In this document: positions 48,811-57,402 of the stretch, piece after piece | How positions within the stretch are numbered: position 1 is the first letter of the stretch | Layout: the number at the start of each line of letters is the position of its first letter | DNA from: Haemophilus parainfluenzae | Lineage (GTDB): Bacteria; Pseudomonadota; Gammaproteobacteria; Enterobacterales; Pasteurellaceae | DNA: 64,000 nucleotides | Assembly: GCF_900450995.1 (NCBI RefSeq) | Contig: NZ_UGHY01000002.1 | Location: 1,297,001 to 1,361,000 of the forward strand | Direction: 5' to 3' | Notes under the pieces: model-generated | Told to the model about the DNA's origin: nothing | Database searches by the model: none | Seen by the model: only the letters and a program-made list of their open reading frames with translations | Translations under genes and position numbers: made by a program

Positions 48811-48948
48811 TTAGGCTTGTAGGCTTGTAGGCTTGTAGGCTTGTAGGCTTGTAGGCTTGTAGGCTTGTAGGCTTGTAGGCTTGTAGGCTTGTAGGCTTGT
48901 AGGCTTGTAGGCTTGTAGGCTTGTAGGCTTGTAGGCTTGTAGGGACAT
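48811..48948 (-). CDS. Leader ORF made of 8-bp repeats in front of the restriction gene
   Basis: ATG 48948 has an excellent ribosome site (AAGGA, 6-nt spacer) and opens directly into sixteen CAAGCCTA repeats, encoding MSL then repeats of QAYKPTSL. Because 8 is not a multiple of 3, every frame reads the same eight-residue unit and no repeat frame contains a stop. With 16 copies the ORF ends at a TAA formed at the repeat edge (48811-48813), 37 nt before the methylase ATG. With 17 it would run on and stop at TAATG, overlapping that ATG. With 15 or 18 it would stop inside the methylase gene. So repeat number sets the distance between leader stop and methylase start. Confidence 0.6.
   Translation of the reverse strand: MSLQAYKPTSLQAYKPTSLQAYKPTSLQAYKPTSLQAYKPTSLQA
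48812..48939. repeat. Octanucleotide simple repeat, 16 copies
   Basis: Unit TAGGCTTG on the plus strand (CAAGCCTA on the coding strand) is repeated 16 times without error, then a partial unit TAGG. It lies between the regulator gene and the restriction gene. Long perfect short-unit repeats are how Haemophilus switches genes on and off. Confidence 0.95.
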
Positions 48949-48983
48949 TTTTGTTCCTTATTGAGTTAGTGTAAAATTAGTAT

Positions 48984-49316
48984 TTATTGTTTTTCTGATA
49001 TTTCTTTAAAAGAAATAGCAAAGGCATCCTTTAAATTTTCAGGCATAGTACGATAGTCCGCAATCAGCTTTTCTTCTTGCGCTGAGATAGTATTTTTTGG
49101 CATTACAGCTTGAAACATCTCTCCTTCACCACTCACGAGCCAGTTCAAATTCACGCCAGCTTTGGCAATGCCTGACATTCCTTCTGCATTAGGCTCACGT
49201 TCACCACCGATATAGCCCTGCATCGTACGATAAGCTATTCCTGCCTGCTCTGCAAAATCTGTAATTTTCCAATTTTTAGCTTCACAAACTTGTCTCAATC
49301 TTTCTGATATACACAT
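48984..49316 (-). CDS. Cro/CI-type helix-turn-helix regulator
   Basis: The helix-turn-helix lies in RLRQVCEAKNWKITDFAEQAGIAYRTMQGYIGG-type sequence (first ~40 residues). It is followed by VNLNWLVSGEGEMF, a hallmark of phage-repressor-like regulators. A longer frame reaches 49430, but ATG 49316 (MCISERLRQV, GGAA upstream) gives the usual N-terminus and 110 residues. There is no peptidase domain. It reads toward the restriction gene and lies back-to-back with the second transposase, so it could control either. A role like a restriction C-protein is inference. Confidence 0.78.
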   Translation of the reverse strand: MCISERLRQVCEAKNWKITDFAEQAGIAYRTMQGYIGGEREPNAEGMSGIAKAGVNLNWLVSGEGEMFQAVMPKNTISAQEEKLIADYRTMPENLKDAFAISFKEISEKQ

Positions 49317-49447
49317 TTGAGCGTTCCATTTTCGATTTAAAATTGACAAATTACGCAAACGAGCGTATATTTGTTTTCGGTTTAAACGCATTTTATCACG
49401 TTTGAGCATATTTAAAATCTCTATTAACATAAATTTTAAACAAGACG

Positions 49448-50485
49448 ATGACTCAGCATTTCTTACTTTCTAGCAAAGCTCGCACGCTTTCTTCCTACGA
49501 GATTGCACAACTCTCGGAAGAAGAAGCGTATGATTTGCTTTGTGAATTAAGATGGGGTGGAAAAGAGTTTATCACTTGTCCTAAATGTGGGGTACAACAC
49601 AAGCCTTATTATATTTCTACACGCAAACAATGGCGTTGCAAATATTGTAATCATACTTTCAGCGTCACTTCTGGCACCATTTTTGCCAATCGCAAGAAAC
49701 CGATTAAGGTTTATCTCTATGCTTTAATGGAGTGGGTAAATGCCGTCAAAGGCTTATCTTCCCTTCAATTAGCGCGTAATGCAAAACTTAATCCTCGCAC
49801 GGCATTTGTTTTATCACATAAATTCCGCAAGGCGTTATTAGAAAGTCGTGATATGAACCCCCTTTCAGGTGTAGTGGATATGGACGGCACTTATGTGCAT
49901 CCTGCACCACGTAAAGCGAATAAGAAAGCTGACCGCATTGACTATCGCTTAAAGGAAAATCAGAATCCTGATAAACGTTGTGTAATGGTTGCTCGTGAGC
50001 ATTATTCGCCAGAAGAAAAAGCCAGTAATGCGCTGCATTGTGGAGCAAAACGTTCTCACGTTTTTGTGGCACATACAGAATCGCAATCAGTAGTGAAAAG
50101 TTTTGCTGAAAAATTCATTAAACCTAATACGCAAATCAATACCGATGAAAGTACGGCTTATGATGTCTTGTTGCCTTACTATAACTTGAGAACGGTAAAC
50201 CATAAAGAAGAATATCGTAGTGACTTAGGTGTAACAAACAATCAGGCAGAAAGTCTATTCAGTCGTTTTAAGCGTATGTATTACGGACAAGTTCACCGAA
50301 TCAGCAACGAATACTTACTTAACTATGCTAATGAAATTGCGTACCGTGAGGACAATCGCCGTACTTCAAATAAAGCGCAGTTTATTGATGTATTAAGTCG
50401 ATGTTTGAAAACCACCAACGATAACAATGAATGGTGCGGTTATTGGCAGCGTAAAATTATTCATCAAGAAGTGATTTGGCAGTAG
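49448..50485 (+). CDS. IS1595-family transposase, second copy, probably mobilises the large element
   Basis: Zinc ribbon CPKCGVQHKPYY/CKYCNHTF is followed by the DDE domain with VDMDGTYVH, INTDESTAYD and NNQAESLFSRFKR. The 345 residues are full length and the catalytic residues are intact. It lies nearest the right inverted repeat, about 1 kb away, with a small gene starting 4 bp after its stop. Position makes it the better candidate for recognising the 27-bp ends. It is divergent from the Cro/CI-type regulator across about 130 bp, so that regulator may repress transposition. Confidence 0.88.
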   Translation: MTQHFLLSSKARTLSSYEIAQLSEEEAYDLLCELRWGGKEFITCPKCGVQHKPYYISTRKQWRCKYCNHTFSVTSGTIFANRKKPIKVYLYALMEWVNAVKGLSSLQLARNAKLNPRTAFVLSHKFRKALLESRDMNPLSGVVDMDGTYVHPAPRKANKKADRIDYRLKENQNPDKRCVMVAREHYSPEEKASNALHCGAKRSHVFVAHTESQSVVKSFAEKFIKPNTQINTDESTAYDVLLPYYNLRTVNHKEEYRSDLGVTNNQAESLFSRFKRMYYGQVHRISNEYLLNYANEIAYREDNRRTSNKAQFIDVLSRCLKTTNDNNEWCGYWQRKIIHQEVIWQ

Positions 50486-50489
50486 ATAT

Positions 50490-50912
50490 ATGGCATATAA
50501 CCTAGATAAGAAGCTCAAAGAATTTGAGTTTGAGCGTAAACAAGTCTTGCATCATCTTGCGTTACTTGAGGCGAATATTGCCACATTAAAACGTGCTATT
50601 GAGCTTACTCAAAAGGAAAGTGATGTAGCCCTTTATAATACGGACAACTTTGTGTACCGTTCCAAATATAAGCTCTTTAAAGGGAAAATTCGTAAATACA
50701 TCGTACAAATGATGCGAGAAGCACCCAATAAAGCCTTTACAATAGCCGAACTCACGCAACGCATTTTCGATATTGAACAAAATCCTGATACACCATCTGA
50801 AAAGCACCTTGATTCCGTTCGTAAACAACTGAATGAGTTTTATAAAAGAGAATGGATTAATAGAGTTCAAATCAGTCGAAATGAGGTTCACTGGCAATGG
50901 AAACAAAAATAG
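50490..50912 (+). CDS. Small coiled-coil / winged-helix protein, transposase partner
   Basis: This 140-residue protein begins with a coiled coil (LDKKLKEFEFERKQVLHHLALLEANIATLKRAI-type heptads, about residues 4-45). It ends with a winged-helix-like domain (APNKAFTIAELTQRIFDI, HLDSVRKQLNEFYKREWI). It starts 4 bp after the transposase stop, so the two are co-expressed. A terminator follows. It resembles in layout the convergent gene at 50940. An accessory DNA-binding role in transposition or target choice is plausible, but the family is not one I can name. Confidence 0.6.
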   Translation: MAYNLDKKLKEFEFERKQVLHHLALLEANIATLKRAIELTQKESDVALYNTDNFVYRSKYKLFKGKIRKYIVQMMREAPNKAFTIAELTQRIFDIEQNPDTPSEKHLDSVRKQLNEFYKREWINRVQISRNEVHWQWKQK

Positions 50913-50932
50913 CGGTATTTCTACCGCTATTT
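50907..50932. terminator. Bidirectional terminator between the two small coiled-coil genes
   Basis: AAATAGCGGTA (50907-50917) pairs perfectly with TACCGCTATTT (50922-50932) around a 4-nt loop, between convergent genes. Confidence 0.85.
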
Positions 50933-50939
50933 ACTATCC

Positions 50940-51398
50940 TTACTCAAGTGTTCTCAATCGCCAATGTTGTGAGTTATCTATTAAGCATTTTTCCACTAAC
51001 GATTTATACTTTAAATAGTTTAATGTACAAGCAATCGTTTGTGATTGTTTATACGGTATAACTTCTTCAATCTCTTGCCCATCTAACTTCATCGCCTGAT
51101 ATGTAATCTCCTTCACACTTAACCATTTTGAAGGCTCTTGTTTTAGTACCTGAGCAATCAACTGTTGAGGTGAAGTTTGGAAACGAAGATTTCTAAATTT
51201 GGGGTTTGACGGTAAAGGCGGTTCTTCTCGACCTTTTGCGTGATTTAATGCCACACGATAGTCTGAAATCTTCCGATCAAGATCTTTTAATTCTTTATGG
51301 AGTTGCTTGATTTGCGCTGCAATTTCTTTCTTTTCGGTTTCAATTTCTTCAATCGCTTCTTCAAGCGCATTTTCCAAAGTTGATTTTTGTTTTGTCAT
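50940..51398 (-). CDS. Second small coiled-coil / winged-helix protein at the right transposon end
   Basis: This 152-residue protein has an N-terminal coiled coil rich in Glu/Lys (ALEEAIEEIETEKKEIAAQI, then KELKDLDRKISDY). A C-terminal winged-helix-like region follows (PQQLIAQVLKQEPSKWLSVK, TIACTLNYLKYKSLVEK, ending DNSQHWRLRTLE). The plan matches the 50490 product, whose tail also ends in a W-x-W or H-W-R type beta-wing. It is read from the right inverted repeat inward, its start lying 62 bp from the repeat. A motif ATGTAGCAG at 51436-51444 repeats part of the terminal repeat in its promoter region, so the transposase or this protein might bind there. Confidence 0.6.
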   Translation of the reverse strand: MTKQKSTLENALEEAIEEIETEKKEIAAQIKQLHKELKDLDRKISDYRVALNHAKGREEPPLPSNPKFRNLRFQTSPQQLIAQVLKQEPSKWLSVKEITYQAMKLDGQEIEEVIPYKQSQTIACTLNYLKYKSLVEKCLIDNSQHWRLRTLE

Positions 51399-51459
51399 TG
51401 ACTATTCTTACCTTTCGTAAATAAAAGATAAGAAAATGTAGCAGAAACAACAAATTAAA

Positions 51460-51486
51460 TCTTTGTGCAACTGCTACATAATACCG
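51460..51486 (-). repeat. Right terminal inverted repeat of the transposon
   Basis: The exact reverse complement of 40931-40957, 27 of 27 bp. The outer edge is followed directly by the 8-bp duplication. Confidence 0.95.
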
Positions 51487-51494
51487 TTCTTTTC
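51487..51494 (+). repeat. Target-site duplication, right copy
   Basis: TTCTTTTC, identical and in the same orientation as 40923-40930. Confidence 0.9.
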
Positions 51495-51518
51495 AATAAA
51501 GTGAAATATTGAGAATAT

Positions 51519-51567
51519 AAAAAGAGCGGTCAAATTCCATTGTTTTGTGAATTTGACCGCTCTTTTT
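51519..51567. terminator. Perfect 19-bp stem terminator after the alcohol dehydrogenase gene
   Basis: The arms 51519-51537 and 51549-51567 (AAAAAGAGCGGTCAAATT and its complement) pair completely and end in T runs on both strands. It uses the GAGCGGTC variant of the uptake word. Confidence 0.85.
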
Positions 51568-51575
51568 ATGAGAGA

Positions 51576-52721
51576 TTACTTCGCTAAAGCGAAAATTGCT
51601 TCAATAGCTTCTTTGGTATAAATCTTATCCATTTTCGCCTTAATCGCAGTTTGAACCGCATTATCAACAATTTCAGATAAGGTTTTATCATTAATATCAA
51701 GTTGCTCAAGGCGAGTTGGTGTACCGATTTTATCAAACCAAGCTTTTAAGGCTTGAATACCATCTTCAGCCTTATCTAAGCCAAATATTTCTTTAGCAAA
51801 GCGTTTGAATTGAGCAGGTCTTTGAGATTGATACCATTGCATCCACGCAGGCATAATCACGGAAAGGCCAGCTCCATGTGGCACATCTGAAATCGCACTC
51901 ATGGAATGTTCAATCATATGATTTGGGAAACCGTAAGGTGAGATACCTAAATGGGTTAAACCGTTTAACGCAAGTGTAGCCGCCCAGGCAAATTCACCAC
52001 GAGCATTGAGATCTTGGGGATCATTGAGCAAGATTTCAGTCGTACGGATAACGGTTTTAATATTGCTTTCTACTAAGAAATCAATAATTTCAGGACGATA
52101 TTCTGCCGTGAAATAGGCTTCAATAGAATGAGCAATAATATCTGCAGCAGAATACACTAAATAATCACGACTGACGGTCGCTTGCAATTTCGGATTAATG
52201 ACTGATACTTTTGGGAATAAATGATTGCTGTGAATTGAATATTTTTGCTGCGTTTCTTCATTGGTAATGACGGCTCCCCAGTTCATTTCACTGCCTGTTG
52301 CCGCAAGGGTGATCACATCAAAAATCATCAACGCTTTTTGCACCGGTGTGCCTTTGAAGAAATCCCAAGTATCACCGTCATAGCACGCACCTGCCGCGAT
52401 CGCTTTTGTACTATCAAGGCAAGAGCCACCACCGATACTCAACACACTATCTGCACCAAAGGCTTTTGCCATTGCAACGGCTTCACGGACTTTGCTGATT
52501 GTTGGGTTACTTTTCACCCCACCACATTCAATGTATTCAATTCCATGCTCACGCAAACTTTTTGCCACACCTTCAAATAAACCGGATTGTTTGACACGCT
52601 CACTACCATAGATAATTAAGGCCTTTTTTGCACCGTATTCGTGCATATATTTACCCATCTCTTTTTCTTTATCGAGACCAAATTCAATGCGAGTAGGGTT
52701 TTGAAAACTAAATGGATACAT
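51576..52721 (-). CDS. Iron-containing (group III) alcohol dehydrogenase, YqhD/BDH-like
   Basis: This is an NAD(P)H-dependent aldehyde/alcohol oxidoreductase. The nucleotide-binding GGGSCLDSTKAIA and metal-binding region with histidines in SAADIIAHSIEAY, FPNHMIEHSMSA and DVPHGAGL are intact. The N-terminus MYPFSFQNPTRIEFG is typical of the butanol dehydrogenase/YqhD group, as is the 381-residue length. The cofactor and substrate cannot be told from sequence. It is a stand-alone gene, upstream of which ygiC is read in the same direction. Confidence 0.9.
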   Translation of the reverse strand: MYPFSFQNPTRIEFGLDKEKEMGKYMHEYGAKKALIIYGSERVKQSGLFEGVAKSLREHGIEYIECGGVKSNPTISKVREAVAMAKAFGADSVLSIGGGSCLDSTKAIAAGACYDGDTWDFFKGTPVQKALMIFDVITLAATGSEMNWGAVITNEETQQKYSIHSNHLFPKVSVINPKLQATVSRDYLVYSAADIIAHSIEAYFTAEYRPEIIDFLVESNIKTVIRTTEILLNDPQDLNARGEFAWAATLALNGLTHLGISPYGFPNHMIEHSMSAISDVPHGAGLSVIMPAWMQWYQSQRPAQFKRFAKEIFGLDKAEDGIQALKAWFDKIGTPTRLEQLDINDKTLSEIVDNAVQTAIKAKMDKIYTKEAIEAIFALAK

Positions 52722-52769
52722 ATTTATCTCCTTATTATCTGTTAAGTGCGGTCAGTTTTTGCGTTGTTT

Positions 52770-53951
52770 TTATTCCACAAAGTAATGCGGAATGAAGTGG
52801 CTATCATTGCCAGTAACTGGGGTAAAATCTTCTCTCAATCCGATGCCGCATGCCACATCACCCACTACCCAAGAACCAATCATTGGATACATACCATCAA
52901 AATTCGGTAGTTCAAATTTTTGTTGATAGATGTAGCCTGCCTGATCGTAAAAGGCAGAATGTTCGCTGCCTTTGGCAGCAAATTCCAGACCATTACGTTT
53001 TTCATAGTAAGAAACATTGGCGCCCTCACGGCCTAACGTCGGTTTTTTCACCCATATTGATTGACGATCGGTAATATCATGTTTACTAAAGTAAGCGGGT
53101 AGTAATAAAGGGTGGTTTGGATGTTTTTGCCACAATTTCGCTAATAGCACTTTATTGCTTAATAGTAATTTCCACGCTGGCTCAATAAAGGTGGTGGATG
53201 AATTAAGCATGTGCGGTGCATATTCTGTGGTAGTCATCCATTCAAGTGGATAGAGCTTAAATAAACAATCAATAGGTTGATTATTCAGATCGAGGAATTG
53301 TTGACTGTCTTTATCATAGCCCACGTCTTCAATAGCGAGCTGATGAATATGCCAACCTGCGTTGTAAGCCACATCCGCTAGGTAATCGATATTGCCCCAA
53401 TCTTCACGTCCCACTTCTTGCATAGCACTAAAATGGAAATCGTTTAGTCCTGTTTGCTGTTGAATAAACTGAAAGCGATTGAGTAATTCTTCGTGAATCC
53501 AATTAAATTGGTCACGATGAGCTAAGCCTTCAATTTGCTCTAACCATTTCCATTGCACCACAGCAGCTTCAAGCAGGGAAGTTGGCGTGTCGGCATTGTA
53601 CTCAAACATTTTGAGGTTTTCGCCGTCATAGCCAAAATCAAAACGGCCATATAAGTGCGGTACGTTTTTAGCCCATGTTTGTTCAATCAGATTTTTCTGT
53701 AAATCGGTGAAGCGATAATGCGCATAATCACCTTGTTTAATTTCATCGGCAACAAAATCCATACACATTGCGTGCAATTCGTTGGTGGCATCTTCAATGC
53801 GATCGATTTCAGCTAGGGTAAATTCATAAGCCACATTATCCGACCAATAATGGGAGCCATCAGAGGAAGGTAGATTATAGTAATCAAAGCCCACATCTAA
53901 TAATTGTTGCACCATATTAGGGCGAGTAGGAAAACCTGTGATTCGTTTCAT
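52770..53951 (-). CDS. ygiC: YgiC-type glutathionylspermidine synthase-like ATP-grasp protein
   Basis: This ATP-grasp ligase resembles the synthetase half of glutathionylspermidine synthase, without the amidase domain. Typical stretches are FDFGYDGENLKMFEYNADTP, WVKKPTLGREGANVSYY and GSWVVGDVACGIGLRED. Its 393 residues are full length. It follows ygiB by 2 bp, a conserved ygiB-ygiC pair. The physiological product is not settled. Confidence 0.9.
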   Translation of the reverse strand: MKRITGFPTRPNMVQQLLDVGFDYYNLPSSDGSHYWSDNVAYEFTLAEIDRIEDATNELHAMCMDFVADEIKQGDYAHYRFTDLQKNLIEQTWAKNVPHLYGRFDFGYDGENLKMFEYNADTPTSLLEAAVVQWKWLEQIEGLAHRDQFNWIHEELLNRFQFIQQQTGLNDFHFSAMQEVGREDWGNIDYLADVAYNAGWHIHQLAIEDVGYDKDSQQFLDLNNQPIDCLFKLYPLEWMTTTEYAPHMLNSSTTFIEPAWKLLLSNKVLLAKLWQKHPNHPLLLPAYFSKHDITDRQSIWVKKPTLGREGANVSYYEKRNGLEFAAKGSEHSAFYDQAGYIYQQKFELPNFDGMYPMIGSWVVGDVACGIGLREDFTPVTGNDSHFIPHYFVE

Positions 53952-53953
53952 AT

Positions 53954-54583
53954 TTAACCGCCTGAGCTACGGCTGCTGCTTGAATTTGAGCTTTTAAAGC
54001 CACCGCGTGAAACTGGTTTGCTGTAAGTGCTGCCTGCATTACCTTTCACTAATACAGGTTTACCGACAGAACGATTAGTTTGTGGTTGGATAACTTGGCC
54101 CGTTGGTGTTGAAACGGCACGGTTACTTGGATTGTAGCTTGGACCTAAAAATGAGCCCATCGTACGCGCGATCATATAACCCATTGCAGCACCAGCAATC
54201 GCACTGCCCATACTACCGTGTCCTTCTCCTGTTGCAGAGCTCGTGTGGCTTGCTCCCTCAGAACCGCTTGAGTTGCCAGAGTGAGTTGCGCCATCTGGAT
54301 TTAAGGTTTGTTTGACGGTTTGATTGTCTTCTGACCATTCACTATTATTGCTTGGACGTGTATTTAAATTGCCCGAGAGAGAAGAGCCAGATCCAGCATG
54401 TGCAGTTGTGCCGCTATTATTTTCACTAGATTGCTCAGCTTCGCATAATTCAATTTTTTGCCAGTCAGCTAAACAATCCTCAAGGCTGTTATAAACATCA
54501 CGTTGAACTTGCTCTTCTGAGCAGCCGCCCAATAAAGCCACAATGGAAAGGCTGACGAGAACTTGATTTTTCTTTTTCATCAT
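53954..54583 (-). CDS. ygiB: YgiB-like DUF1190 lipoprotein
   Basis: A signal peptide with lipobox LLGGC (Cys about 21) makes this a lipoprotein. A Cys-containing short segment (SLEDCLADWQKIELCE) follows, then a long Ser/Gly/Asn-rich region. A conserved stretch (GAAMGYMIARTMG) leads to a tail RGGFKSSNSSSSRSSGG, typical of DUF1190. It is 209 residues. It is coupled to ygiC; the operon probably starts upstream at yigB, which ends 4 bp before it. Function unknown. Confidence 0.85.
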   Translation of the reverse strand: MMKKKNQVLVSLSIVALLGGCSEEQVQRDVYNSLEDCLADWQKIELCEAEQSSENNSGTTAHAGSGSSLSGNLNTRPSNNSEWSEDNQTVKQTLNPDGATHSGNSSGSEGASHTSSATGEGHGSMGSAIAGAAMGYMIARTMGSFLGPSYNPSNRAVSTPTGQVIQPQTNRSVGKPVLVKGNAGSTYSKPVSRGGFKSSNSSSSRSSGG

Positions 54584-54587
54584 AGGG

Positions 54588-55295
54588 TTAAAGTGTTAAT
54601 AATTCAGTTAAATGATTGATTTCTAATGTAGGCAAAACACTTGCTTCAGTAAATGAATTGAGGTTTTTGCCTGATAAATTAATCCATACAGCTTGGCAGC
54701 CGGCTTGAATGGCGCCTTGAATATCCGTGGTTAAGTTATCACCAATATGTAAAATTTCACTCGGTTTTATGCCAAAATGATCGGCGGTTTGGTGGAACAA
54801 ATCTTGATGAGGTTTCGCTCTGCCTTGCTCTCCTCCATGTAAACTCAGTTGAAAGTGTTCAAATCCAATACGTGTTGCAATCACATTACCATTGGTAATC
54901 ACGCTAAGCGGGTAGCGCTCTTTAAGTTGGTTTAATACTTCAATGCTTTCAGTGGGAACATCAATTTTATGTCGCCATTCAATAAATTCTTCCATAGCGA
55001 TGGCCAAAGTGCGGTCAATTTCAACCGCACTTTTACTATGATGCGCCAGTAAGTGCCGTAACGTTTTGACCCGCCAGGCGATCACATCTTCAGCAATTAA
55101 GGGATCTTTCTCCGCCAGTTGCCATTTCCATTCTCGCCAATATTCTGAGGTAAGATCGGTCAGTTGTGCGTGTTCTTGTACACATTGAAGAAAGCGTTCT
55201 TCGGCCAAACGAATGACATCACTATTATCGTAAAGGGTGTCATCAAGATCAAAACTCATGACCTTGAAAGGCTGAAGAGCGCGGTAAAATCGCAT
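54588..55295 (-). CDS. yigB: YigB-like HAD-family phosphatase
   Basis: This HAD subfamily IA hydrolase has catalytic FDLDDTLYDN (nucleophile and acid/base Asp), SVITNGN (motif II), and HIGDNLTTDIQGA (motif IV). The start MRFYRALQPFKVMSFDLDDTLYDN closely follows E. coli YigB, which dephosphorylates FMN and a riboflavin-pathway intermediate. It is 235 residues. It lies 4 bp before ygiB and just after the DUF2251 gene on the same strand, so all four small genes are probably one transcript. Two uptake words lie inside. Confidence 0.88.
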   Translation of the reverse strand: MRFYRALQPFKVMSFDLDDTLYDNSDVIRLAEERFLQCVQEHAQLTDLTSEYWREWKWQLAEKDPLIAEDVIAWRVKTLRHLLAHHSKSAVEIDRTLAIAMEEFIEWRHKIDVPTESIEVLNQLKERYPLSVITNGNVIATRIGFEHFQLSLHGGEQGRAKPHQDLFHQTADHFGIKPSEILHIGDNLTTDIQGAIQAGCQAVWINLSGKNLNSFTEASVLPTLEINHLTELLTL

Positions 55296-55303
55296 AGTTA
55301 ATC

Positions 55304-55723
55304 CTATTTAATGGTATTGACACCAAGCCATGCTGTTGCACGTTCATTGGTGATTTCTTCGTGTGTCCACATGCTCATTAAGTCAGGCTGAGGATGTTTG
55401 TTGGTGTTATAGCCGATCAAATGAGCAAAATCAAATACGGCATGCGGATAGCCATTAATGAGCAATAAGGCTAAATAACCACTTTCATCCCAGCAGATTT
55501 CTAATTTACGTGCTTCGTGGTGATTGCGAGTGTTATCGACGTTATAAACATGTAAGCAATCGACAACAGGCTGCCCATTTTGACGCATATCTAACGCATA
55601 AAAATAGCCCGTTTCACCGTCATCTTCAAACATTACCGCTAGATGATCATGCACAGTTGAGTGTGTGCCGACTTGCTTTGGTTGACCGAGAAAGAGTTGA
55701 TCTTCGAGGGTTAAATGTAACAT
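55304..55723 (-). CDS. DUF2251-like small conserved protein
   Basis: This acidic 139-residue protein (MLHLTLEDQLFLGQPKQVGT) has no signal or membrane segment. ATG 55723 is chosen because AAAGGA lies 6-8 nt upstream; the longer frame to 55771 adds hydrophobic residues not seen elsewhere. It looks like the DUF2251/immunity-like family of Pasteurellaceae (GYFYALDMRQNGQPVVDCL, RKLEICWDESGYLALLLING). It is first of the yigB-ygiB-ygiC run. Function unknown. Confidence 0.7.
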   Translation of the reverse strand: MLHLTLEDQLFLGQPKQVGTHSTVHDHLAVMFEDDGETGYFYALDMRQNGQPVVDCLHVYNVDNTRNHHEARKLEICWDESGYLALLLINGYPHAVFDFAHLIGYNTNKHPQPDLMSMWTHEEITNERATAWLGVNTIK

Positions 55724-55753
55724 TTTCTTTCCTTTAAATATTAGATAGAAAAA

Positions 55754-55780
55754 CACCGCACTTTTATGCAAAGTGCGGTG
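55754..55780 (-). terminator. Inverted uptake-sequence pair after eno
   Basis: CACCGCACTTT (55754-55764) pairs with AAAGTGCGGTG (55770-55780); a T-rich run follows on the minus strand, the direction of eno. Confidence 0.78.
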
Positions 55781-55806
55781 CTATTTTACATTAAATTAAG
55801 CAAAAA

Positions 55807-57132
<1,326 letters not shown>

Positions 57133-57212
57133 TTAAAGTTAATTAAAATTAGTTAGGCGAACCTAAAGTGGCAATATAATAAAGCAAATTTAGAAATTTG
57201 TCTTGGAAAAAT

Positions 57213-57256
57213 GACCGCACTTTGATCTGCATCTTGTTTTTCAATAAAGTGCGGTA
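57213..57256. promoter_or_regulatory. Spaced inverted uptake words between eno and the DUF4153 gene
   Basis: GACCGCACTTT and AAAGTGCGGT are about 22 bp apart, too far for a tight hairpin. They lie in the 285-bp divergent promoter region, which otherwise holds AT-rich promoter sequence without recognisable operators. Confidence 0.45.
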
Positions 57257-57402
57257 AGTTTTTATCTCTTTTTATCCAATATCTATTTAATTTTAGTGGA
57301 TTTATCCATAAAAGTTCGTTAAAGTTTCAGTAAATTCCATACTGTTTTAGTATGAATTATTAAGTGTTAATTAAGACTTTATAGAATAAAAAAGGAATGA
57401 TT

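Larger units (their letters stand above)
40931..51486. mobile_element. 10.6-kb IS1595-type transposon carrying a restriction/defence cassette
   Basis: The element is delimited by a perfect 27-bp terminal inverted repeat and flanked by an 8-bp direct repeat, TTCTTTTC, at 40923-40930 and 51487-51494. Eight-bp duplications are the known mark of the IS1595 family, and two genes inside encode IS1595-family transposases (42934 and 49448). Cargo, left to right: a two-gene cytosolic/membrane module, a HEPN protein, a restriction-modification-specificity gene with a repeat leader, a Cro/CI-type regulator and two small coiled-coil proteins. Uptake words are rare inside compared with outside, as expected for imported DNA. 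The intact ends and duplication suggest a recent single insertion. Confidence 0.93.

Noticed and set aside
48772..48948. N-terminal extension of the methylase by read-through from the repeat leader
   Set aside because: The one frame that matches the methylase ATG contains a TAA at the repeat edge, so no copy number gives a fusion protein. Only the stop position changes.
48812..48951. The short tandem repeat as a CRISPR array
   Set aside because: The units are 8 bp with no spacers and no cas genes nearby; it is a simple-sequence repeat.
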